NCBI GenBank assembly: GCA_021821705.1
Contig: JAKACE010000132.1
Coordinates: 1 to 5,912, forward strand
DNA from: Actinomycetes bacterium
GTDB taxonomy: Bacteria > Actinomycetota > Acidimicrobiia > Acidimicrobiales > Palsa-688
DNA: 5,912 bases
Direction: 5' to 3'
The translations under genes and the position numbers were made by a program. Shown in pieces: positions 1 to 4,595 of this stretch (the stretch's first letter is position 1; the number at the start of each line of letters is the position of its first letter). The notes beneath the pieces are model-generated. The model did no database searches. It worked only from the letters and a program-made list of their open reading frames with translations, and was not told the origin of the DNA.

Positions 1-898
1 CGGGGGCGGCCTGGGAGCGGTCGGGTGCCACGAAGGCCACCATGCGGCCTTCGCAGGCGACGTAGAGGGGGTCGAGGCCGAGCAGCTCGCAGACGCCGCG
101 TACCGGCTCACGAACGGGCACACGGTCACCCTCGATGACCACGCCGGCGCCCGAGGCGGAGGCGATCTCGTTGAGCACCGTGGCCAGACCGCCCCTCGTC
201 GGGTCCCGTAGGCAGTGCACGGCGTCACCGGCCGCTTCCAGCAGGTCGTGGACGAGCCCGGCGAGGGGGGCCGTGTCCGACACGACGTCTGCACTCAGCC
301 CCAGGTCGCCCCGGGCCAGCATCACGGCGGTGCCGTGGTCCCCGACAGGGCCCGATACCAGGACCCGGTCGCCGGGCTGGGCGCCGGCGGGGGAGAGCGC
401 TGCGCCATGCCCGTTCACCACGCCGATCCCAGAGGTGTTCACGTAGCACCCATCGCCCTTGCCCCGTTCGACCACCTTGGTGTCACCGGTGACGACGTGG
501 ACGCCGGCGGCGAGAGCCGCAGCGCCCATGGCCTCGGCCAGCCGGCGCAGGTCCGCCAGGGCGAAGCCCTCCTCGATGATGAAGCCTGCGGAGAGGGCCA
601 CGGGGGTGGCCCCGCAGGCGGCCAGGTCGTTGACCGTCCCGTTGACGGCCAGGTCGCCCAGGCAGCCTCCCGGGAAGAAAAGTGGCGACACTACGAACGA
701 ATCAGTGCTGAAGGCCAGCCGACCGGCAGCAGTGGCGACGATGGCCCCGTCTCCCAGGCAAGCGAGGGCGGGGTTGGCGAAGGCATCGACGAACACCGAC
801 TGCACCAGTGCATGGGAGGCCTTGCCTCCTGCGCCGTGGGCCATGGTGACGACGTCGGCGTCGAGGGCCACGGGGGAGCCTTGCGAGCGCTCTGTCAT
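1..898 (-). CDS. hypE: Hydrogenase maturation protein HypE (C-terminus beyond window)
   Basis: HypE dehydrates the carbamoyl group that HypF places on its C-terminal cysteine, giving the thiocyanate that supplies CN ligands to the active-site iron of [NiFe]-hydrogenases in the cytoplasm. The visible 299 residues carry the PurM/AIR-synthase-like fold marks: HGAGGK near residue 21, GDGAIV near 49, STDSFVVSPLFFPGG near 64-78, NDLAACGATP near 90, VTGDTKVVERG near 136-146, SGPVGDHGT near 182-190, DPTRGG at 232-237 and RGVCELLGLDPLYVACEGR near 267-285. About 50 residues, including the expected terminal P-R-I-C cysteine motif, lie left of the window, so that key cysteine cannot be checked. The ATG at 898-896 overlaps the hypD stop as ATGA, with an AGGTGG-like ribosome site shortly upstream, which indicates translational coupling. 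Compared with E. coli HypE, cysteines occur at C79 (PGGC) and C282 (ACEGR), where E. coli has Asn. The family call is secure. Confidence 0.96.
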   Translation of the reverse strand, partial: MTERSQGSPVALDADVVTMAHGAGGKASHALVQSVFVDAFANPALACLGDGAIVATAAGRLAFSTDSFVVSPLFFPGGCLGDLAVNGTVNDLAACGATPVALSAGFIIEEGFALADLRRLAEAMGAAALAAGVHVVTGDTKVVERGKGDGCYVNTSGIGVVNGHGAALSPAGAQPGDRVLVSGPVGDHGTAVMLARGDLGLSADVVSDTAPLAGLVHDLLEAAGDAVHCLRDPTRGGLATVLNEIASASGAGVVIEGDRVPVREPVRGVCELLGLDPLYVACEGRMVAFVAPDRSQAAP

Positions 899-2022
899 GG
901 GCGACCTACCACCTGTGCTCGGGGGCGGTTGCCCCGCCCGAAGTTGTAGTAGGCGGCGCAGGCTCCCTCGCTGGAGACCATGCAGGTCCCAATGGGCTTC
1001 TCAGGCGTGCACGCAGTGCCGAACACCCGGCATTCCCACGGCTGGATCATCCCCCGCAGCACCTGGCCGCACTGGCAGGCGCGTGGGTCGCCAACGCGCA
1101 CGCCGGGGATCTCGAAGCGCCGCTCGGCGTCGAAGGCGCCGAAGCGGTCCCGCAGCCGAAGTCCTGACCAGGCGACGTCGCCGAGGCCCCGCCATTCGAA
1201 GCTCGGGCGCAGCTCCATCGTCTCGGAGATGACCTGCTGGGCATGGCGGTTGCCCTCCTCGGTCACCACCCGGCGGTACTGGTTCTCCACGTCGCAGCGG
1301 CCTTCAGCCAACTGTCGCAGGAGCATGTGCACGGACTGCAGCAGGTCGAGGGGCTCGAAACCCGATACGACGACCGGCTTGGCGTAGCCCTCGGAGATTT
1401 CCCGGTACGGGCGGCAACCGATCACCGCCGAGACGTGCCCCGGGCCGATGAACCCGTCGATGTGGACCTCGTCGGAGCCCAGGATGGCCCGCAAAGGTGG
1501 CACGACGGTGACGTGGTTGCAAAAGACGCTGAAGTTGCGAACGCCGCGTGCCTCCGCCTGCAAAAGGGTCATGGCCGTCGACGGCGCCGTCGTCTCGAAA
1601 CCGACGGCGAGGAAGACGACCTGGCGCCCGGGTAGTTGCTCCGCCAGGTGCAGTGCGTCCAAGGGCGAGTAGACGACCCGGACGTCCGCACCTGACGCCT
1701 TGGCGTCGAGGAGCGAGCGCTTGGCCGCCGGTACCCGCAGCATGTCGCCGAAACATGTCATGGTGACGCCCGGTGTGCTGGCGAGCGAGATGGCGTCGTT
1801 GACCCGCCCCATGGGGATCACGCAGACCGGGCAACCAGGCCCGTGGACCAGCTCGACACCCTCGGGCAGGTAAGCCTCCAGGCCGTGCTTGTAGATGGTG
1901 TGGGTGTGGCCGCCGCAGATCTCCATGATCTTGTACCGGGCTCCCGGGGGGCAGATATCGGAGATGGCGGCGGCGAGGGCGGCCGCCTTGGAGGGGTCCC
2001 GGTACTCGTCGACGTAGCGCAT
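895..2022 (-). CDS. hypD: Hydrogenase maturation factor HypD, [4Fe-4S] scaffold for Fe(CN)2CO assembly
   Basis: HypD forms a complex with HypC that holds the iron while its CN and CO ligands are attached, and uses a [4Fe-4S] cluster for redox chemistry. The 375 residues match the usual family length and start MRYVDEYRDP, typical of HypD. Visible signatures are ICGGHTH (C36), GPGCPVC (C64 and C67), CFGDMLRVP (C90), GFETTAPS near 141, FIGPGHVS near 191 and GFEPLDLLQ near 221. The C-terminal cysteines of the cluster region are C316, C318, C331, C338, C347 and C355, within CQCGQVLRG and the ECRVFGTACTPEKPIGTC segment. All the expected cysteines appear present, so the protein should be functional. 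The start overlaps the hypC stop by one base (TGATG), with a GGAGGG ribosome site 9 nt upstream inside hypC. The stop overlaps the hypE start. The gene is the middle member of a coupled hypCDE operon. All its isoleucine codons are ATC or ATT. Confidence 0.98.
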   Translation of the reverse strand: MRYVDEYRDPSKAAALAAAISDICPPGARYKIMEICGGHTHTIYKHGLEAYLPEGVELVHGPGCPVCVIPMGRVNDAISLASTPGVTMTCFGDMLRVPAAKRSLLDAKASGADVRVVYSPLDALHLAEQLPGRQVVFLAVGFETTAPSTAMTLLQAEARGVRNFSVFCNHVTVVPPLRAILGSDEVHIDGFIGPGHVSAVIGCRPYREISEGYAKPVVVSGFEPLDLLQSVHMLLRQLAEGRCDVENQYRRVVTEEGNRHAQQVISETMELRPSFEWRGLGDVAWSGLRLRDRFGAFDAERRFEIPGVRVGDPRACQCGQVLRGMIQPWECRVFGTACTPEKPIGTCMVSSEGACAAYYNFGRGNRPRAQVVGRP

Positions 2023-2420
2023 CAGCCTGCGCCCTCCCCGCCCCCGGTGGCGGTGTCATGGGTGCGCGGAGCGGCCGGCCCTGCCACGCTCGCCGGTCCC
2101 GGCGGCTCAGTCGCCGTCTCCGAGGCGCCCGTCGCAGCGCCGCCGGAAGTCGCCGACCTGGCCATGGCATCGAGCTCGTCGGTGTAGACGGTTTCCAGGC
2201 TCTCCAGGTCGCGCAGGGTGGCCATCGCTTCGTCCTCATCGAGGCGCGCCAAGGCGAAACCTACGTGGATCAGCACCCAGTCACCAACGCCCAGGCCCTC
2301 GTCCTGCAAGAGCGCGGTGTTGACCCGCCGCCTGGCACCGCCGACCTCGACCCACGCACTCGGACCGGTGCCGTCGGTGCTGTCGACGGCCACGACCAGT
2401 CCAGGAACTCCCAAGCACAT
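2022..2420 (-). CDS. hypC: Hydrogenase maturation chaperone HypC/HupF family, with C-terminal low-complexity tail
   Basis: HypC is the small chaperone that carries the Fe(CN)2CO group with HypD and hands it to the hydrogenase large-subunit precursor. Two ATG codons are adjacent (2423 and 2420). The second is chosen because it gives MCLGVPG, the family N-terminus in which C2 must follow the removed Met; a GGTGG element then lies 6 nt upstream. The core (about 1-88) has the expected OB-fold-like pattern, including VEVGGARRRVNTALL near 24-38 and GDWVLIHVGFALARLDEDEA at 46-65, with H52 corresponding to the conserved His. Residues from about 88 to 132 are an unusual Ala/Gly/Thr/Pro/Ser-rich tail, low in hydrophobic residues and probably disordered, ending GGGEGAG. 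HypC proteins are usually about 70-100 residues, so 132 is long. The tail also contains the ribosome site for hypD. It is the first gene of hypCDE in this window. Confidence 0.96.
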   Translation of the reverse strand: MCLGVPGLVVAVDSTDGTGPSAWVEVGGARRRVNTALLQDEGLGVGDWVLIHVGFALARLDEDEAMATLRDLESLETVYTDELDAMARSATSGGAATGASETATEPPGPASVAGPAAPRTHDTATGGGEGAG

Positions 2421-2458
2421 CATGGGCCACCGTAAGGGCCGGCACCGCGTGGTGGGCA

Positions 2459-2472
2459 GGGCCCTATGGCCC
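2459..2472 (-). repeat. Short inverted repeat upstream of hypC
   Basis: GGGCC and GGCCC are perfect inverted 5-bp arms around a CTAT loop, about 40 nt upstream of the hypC start. This could be a small leader hairpin or a protein-binding site. In DNA this GC-rich, 5-bp repeats arise easily, so support is weak. Confidence 0.25.
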
Positions 2473-2490
2473 GCCTGGCAGGGCCGAGGG

Positions 2491-2504
2491 TGAGGTACGC
2501 CTAA
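2491..2504. promoter_or_regulatory. Candidate operator TGAGG-N4-CCTAA upstream of hypC
   Basis: The sequence TGAGGTACGCCTAACC (2491-2506) is an imperfect palindrome with AGG and CCTAA arms separated by 4 nt, centred about 77 nt upstream of the hypC start. By eye it matches 13 of the first 16 positions of the DtxR/IdeR-type consensus TTAGGTTAGCCTAACC, but the right outer arm is poor. A similar AGG-N4-CCTAA arrangement lies at the transporter start. A metal-responsive regulator is one possible reader; this is inference from pattern alone. Confidence 0.3.
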
Positions 2505-2510
2505 CCGCGC

Positions 2511-2525
2511 TGGCGCGCCGCGCCA
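2511..2525. repeat. Perfect 6-bp inverted repeat (TGGCGC/GCGCCA)
   Basis: TGGCGC at 2511-2516 and GCGCCA at 2520-2525 are perfect inverted arms around a 3-nt loop. It sits between the larger hairpin at 2538-2573 and the candidate operator at 2491. It may add to a terminator-like structured region or be chance in GC-rich sequence. Confidence 0.3.
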
Positions 2526-2537
2526 CCGGGGCCCGCC

Positions 2538-2573
2538 CGCCCGGGGCCGGCTGCCGGCCCACGGCCCCGGGCG
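2538..2573 (-). terminator. Strong 12-bp stem hairpin after the transporter gene (terminator-like, no T-tract)
   Basis: CGCCCGGGGCCG (2538-2549) and CGGCCCCGGGCG (2562-2573) are perfect 12-bp inverted arms with a 12-nt loop. The hairpin begins 38 nt past the transporter stop on the minus strand. It lacks a run of T residues on either side, so it is either the GC-rich, tail-less type of terminator proposed for high-GC bacteria or an mRNA-stabilising or attenuating structure between the transporter and hypC. Confidence 0.45.
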
Positions 2574-2581
2574 TCATGACC

Positions 2582-2596
2582 GTGCCCGTAGGGCAC
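2582..2596 (-). terminator. Small perfect hairpin just after the transporter stop
   Basis: GTGCCC (2582-2587) and GGGCAC (2591-2596) are perfect 6-bp arms around a 3-nt loop, 14 nt beyond the transporter stop codon. There is a short T run (TTT) on the plus-strand right side but none after it in the minus direction. With the hairpin at 2538-2573 it forms a tandem structured 3' end for the transporter message. Confidence 0.35.
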
Positions 2597-2610
2597 TTTC
2601 CGCCGTGGGC

Positions 2611-3942
2611 TCACAGGCCCAGGGCGCTCCATGCCAGGGCGCCATTGAGGGCGACGCTCGCAACCACGACCGCCGAAGTGACCGCTACCCGCCAGGGGGG
2701 CAGGCGGTGGGGAGCGGGGAGCGCCCTGTGGGAGAGCACGAGCAGAGAGCCGAGCACCAACGGGAGCAGGAGGGCGTTGCCCACCTCGACGGCGAGTGCC
2801 ACTTCGGGGCCGGCGCCGCTCAACAGGGCGATGGCTGCAGCCAGGGCCAGGGATGCGAAATAGATACCGTAGAAGAGCGGTGCCCGTCTGGCGTTGGCAT
2901 TGAGGCTGCCGCGCCGACCGTAGAGGTCCGAGAACGCCCATGCCGCGGCCAGGCTCACGACTATGGCGGCGACCAGGGCGGCACCGGCCATGCCGACCTC
3001 GAACGCGATACGGCCGCCCACGTGCCCGAGGGACGGTGTGAGCGCGTCGGAGATGGCAGCGACACTGGTGAGGTTGGCGAAACGGCCACGTCCGGTCCGC
3101 CCGGCACCGGCCAGGGCCGAGCCGGCCGCTACCAGGACGGCCACCATCACGAGCTGGGTCACGACAGCTCCGACGGCCGTGTCGGTGCGTGCCCGTCGCA
3201 TGTCGGGCGGGCCCCAACCCTTGTCGACCACGGCGGACTGCTGGTAGTACACCATCCAGGGCATCACGACCGCCCCGATGTTTGCGGCGACCATGGGCAG
3301 GTAGCCGGGGCGTCCCACGGGGGTGGTGGCCACGAAACTGTGGGCGAGGGGGCCGATCCCGGGATGGGCGGCGACAGCGGCGACGACGAAGGCCAGCTCG
3401 CACAACCCGAGCAGGACCCCGACCCGCTCGACGCGCCGGTACGTGCCCAGTCGCACGACGAATGCGAGGAACACGGCCGCCGCTGGGACACTCAGGCCTG
3501 GGGGCACGCCCTCCATGGCAGCCACGCTCGAGAGCCCGGCCAGTTCGGTCACCAGAGCGCCCGTCGTAGTGATGAGGAGGAGGGCGACAGAGGCGACCGC
3601 CCACCTGCGCCCGAAGCACTCGGCCATCAGGCGGGCATGGCCCTTGCCGGTGGCGAGGCCCAGGCGCGATGTCAGCTCCATCACCAGGTACAACACGGGC
3701 ACCAGCAGCACTTCGAGGGGCAGCATCGAGTACCCCCAGGCCGCCCCGGACTGGGCGGCGGTGACGACGCTGCCGGCGTCGGTGTCGGCCAGCATGACCA
3801 TGAGCCCGGGCCCGATGGTGGCCAGCAGTCCCACCATGACCACGTGACCGGGCTTGCGTCGCAAGGGGGGTTGACCTCCGCCGTCCTGGCAGTGTGGGGC
3901 CCCCTTGTCGTAGGCGGGGCTGGTGGGCTGAAGGACCTCCAT
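2611..3942 (-). CDS. Nramp-related divalent metal transporter with variant metal-site motifs
   Basis: This is an integral membrane protein of about 443 residues with roughly 11 hydrophobic segments, homologous to Nramp/MntH proton-coupled metal importers. The first helix reads GPGLMVMLADTDAGSV (44-59), followed by AAWGYSMLP and SRLGLATGKGHARL (92-105), matching the Nramp order GPG..DPGN..GYSLLW..LGIATG. The canonical DPGN is D55-A-G-S58 here. The helix-6 motif is AVVMPWMVYYQQSAVVDKG (224-242): Met227 is kept but the usual His after MP is Trp229. This matches a prokaryotic Nramp-related subgroup rather than classical MntH; the transported ion (Mn, Fe, Ni, Mg or other) cannot be read from sequence. 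I chose the ATG at 3942 (MEVLQP): an upstream in-frame ATG at 4134 would add 64 non-family residues across the divergent control region. TTAGGT about 7 nt upstream may serve as the ribosome site. The gene lies upstream of hypC, same direction, 190 bp away, and divergent from hoxE. Confidence 0.88.
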   Translation of the reverse strand: MEVLQPTSPAYDKGAPHCQDGGGQPPLRRKPGHVVMVGLLATIGPGLMVMLADTDAGSVVTAAQSGAAWGYSMLPLEVLLVPVLYLVMELTSRLGLATGKGHARLMAECFGRRWAVASVALLLITTTGALVTELAGLSSVAAMEGVPPGLSVPAAAVFLAFVVRLGTYRRVERVGVLLGLCELAFVVAAVAAHPGIGPLAHSFVATTPVGRPGYLPMVAANIGAVVMPWMVYYQQSAVVDKGWGPPDMRRARTDTAVGAVVTQLVMVAVLVAAGSALAGAGRTGRGRFANLTSVAAISDALTPSLGHVGGRIAFEVGMAGAALVAAIVVSLAAAWAFSDLYGRRGSLNANARRAPLFYGIYFASLALAAAIALLSGAGPEVALAVEVGNALLLPLVLGSLLVLSHRALPAPHRLPPWRVAVTSAVVVASVALNGALAWSALGL

Positions 3943-3954
3943 AGGGCTACCTAA
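3942..3954. promoter_or_regulatory. Palindrome TAGG-N4-CCTA at the transporter start codon
   Basis: TAGGGCTACCTAA contains TAGG and CCTA arms 4 nt apart and abuts the transporter ATG. Read on the minus strand, its TTAGG is probably also the ribosome-binding element. It resembles the 2491-2504 site in arm sequence and spacing. It could be an operator overlapping the ribosome site, or the likeness may be only a weak Shine-Dalgarno sequence. Confidence 0.28.
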
Positions 3955-3957
3955 GCG

Positions 3958-3971
3958 GAGGTTAGAGGTTG
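3958..3971. repeat. Tandem GAGGTT(A/G) direct repeat
   Basis: GAGGTTA (3958-3964) is followed directly by GAGGTTG (3965-3971), starting 16 nt upstream of the transporter ATG. The first copy contains AGGTTAG, which equals the inner part of a DtxR-type half-site. It may be a regulator-binding element; no inverted partner is present at the proper spacing. Confidence 0.3.
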
Positions 3972-3988
3972 GCCCAGGCCCGGCCGCG

Positions 3989-4003
3989 GGGGCATGTTGC
4001 CCC
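3989..4003. promoter_or_regulatory. Perfect GGGGCA-N3-TGCCCC palindrome in the divergent region
   Basis: GGGGCA (3989-3994) and TGCCCC (3998-4003) are perfect inverted arms around TGT. The element lies 47 nt upstream of the transporter start and 97 nt upstream of hoxE, suitable for a dimeric regulator acting on both genes or for a hairpin in one leader. I cannot assign it to a known regulator. Confidence 0.35.
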
Positions 4004-4100
4004 AATGGGAGGGACCTTAGGCCCGGGGAAGGTTGGAGGGGGCCTGCGTAGCTTCGGTAACAGGCAAGCACCCTCGAGGCGATCTGGAGGCCCCGCCCAA

Positions 4101-4595
4101 ATGGCTCCCACCACCGTCGCAGCCCGGCCCGCACCCAGCGACGACAAGCGTTGGCGGCAGGTCGACGTGCGCATGAGAAGGCTCGGTTACCGCCCTGACG
4201 GGCTGATCGAGGTACTGCACACCGCCCAGGAGGCTTTCGGGTACCTGGACGAGGAGGCGCTCCACTACATCGGCGACTGCCTGGGCGTGCCGCCGAGCAT
4301 GGTCTACGGGGTCGCCACCTTCTACTCGCACTTCACCCTCAAGCCCCAGGGCGAGCACACCTGCGTGGTCTGCACCGGGACGGCCTGCTACATAAACGGT
4401 GCCGGTGCCCTTCTCAAGGAGCTCGCGGCCCGCTTGGGGACGCACCCAGGTGAGACGACGGCGGATGGCAAGGTGTCGGTACTGGCCGCCCGCTGCCTTG
4501 GCGCCTGCAGCATGGCACCGGCCGTGGTGGTGGACGGGGAAGTCTACGGCAAGGTCGAGCCCGAGAGGCTCGCCGGCATCCTGGAGGCATTGTGA
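4101..4595 (+). CDS. hoxE: HoxE: NuoE-like [2Fe-2S] subunit of the NAD(P)-linked hydrogenase diaphorase
   Basis: HoxE is the 24-kDa/NuoE-like thioredoxin-fold electron-transfer subunit of bidirectional hydrogenases, working with HoxF and HoxU in the cytoplasm. The 164 residues contain an N-terminal helical part ([20 protein letters not shown], 35-54) and [17 protein letters not shown] (68-84). The [2Fe-2S] ligands are C91 and C96 ([14 protein letters not shown]) and C132 and C136 ([10 protein letters not shown]), spaced C-X4-C and C-X3-C. The phrase [12 protein letters not shown] is characteristic of HoxE and related diaphorases rather than of the usual complex I NuoE. The ATG at 4101 is preferred because GGAGG lies 10 nt upstream; an ATG at 3969 would add 44 residues without family resemblance. 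The stop overlaps the hoxF GTG start (GTGA). A diaphorase subunit of a soluble formate dehydrogenase (FdsG-like) or of an [FeFe]-hydrogenase is the main alternative; adjacent hyp genes favour HoxE. Confidence 0.8.
   Translation: MAPTTVAARPAPSDDKRWRQVDVRMRRLGYRPDGLIEVLHTAQEAFGYLDEEALHYIGDCLGVPPSMVYGVATFYSHFTLKPQGEHTCVVCTGTACYINGAGALLKELAARLGTHPGETTADGKVSVLAARCLGACSMAPAVVVDGEVYGKVEPERLAGILEAL

Larger units (their letters stand above)
2421..2610. other. Non-coding spacer between the transporter and hypC, rich in inverted repeats
   Basis: These 190 bases lie downstream of the transporter stop and upstream of the hypC start, both on the minus strand. I see no credible gene here. The stretch holds several perfect inverted repeats (2582-2596, 2538-2573, 2511-2525, 2459-2472) and one AT-containing imperfect palindrome (2491-2504). 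It probably ends transporter transcription and starts or controls the hypCDE transcript. No convincing -35/-10 pair is visible on the minus strand, which is common in GC-rich genomes. Confidence 0.6.
3943..4100. promoter_or_regulatory. Divergent control region between the transporter and hoxE
   Basis: These 158 bases separate the two divergently transcribed genes and should hold promoters for both. No clear sigma-70-type -35/-10 pair is visible. TAGCTT at 4049-4054 is a possible plus-strand -10 without a properly spaced -35. Landmarks are the AGG/CCTAA palindrome next to the transporter ATG, a tandem GAGGTT repeat at 3958-3971, a perfect GGGGCA/TGCCCC palindrome at 3989-4003 and a GGAGG ribosome site at 4086-4090, 10 nt before the hoxE ATG. 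Confidence 0.55.

Noticed and set aside
215..949. Plus-strand frames across 135-1232
   Set aside because: They are shadows opposite hypE and hypD, which have strong family motifs.
2421..2423. First of the two adjacent ATGs as the hypC start
   Set aside because: It would place Met before MCLGVP, and HypC function needs Cys directly after the removed initiator Met.
2501..3619. Minus-strand frame overlapping the transporter in another phase
   Set aside because: The Arg/Pro-rich product has no membrane segments; the transporter frame explains the same DNA.
2605..3954. Long plus-strand open frame (449 codons) opposite the transporter
   Set aside because: It lies antisense to a clearly homologous membrane transporter. 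Its product is Gly/His/Gln-rich with no recognisable domain, typical of shadow frames in GC-rich DNA.
3969..4100. Upstream hoxE start at 3969
   Set aside because: It would add 44 non-conserved residues through the palindrome and divergent region; the ATG at 4101 has a better ribosome site and gives a normal family length.
3943..4100. Metal riboswitch (Mn yybP-ykoY, NiCo or Mg M-box type) in the transporter leader
   Set aside because: No recognisable conserved core or multi-stem layout is visible, and the spacer is only 158 bases shared between two divergent genes.
3943..4134. 64-residue N-terminal extension of the transporter from an ATG at 4134
   Set aside because: It would cross the divergent control region and overlap the hoxE start. 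It has no Nramp-like sequence, and the family alignment begins after the ATG at 3942.
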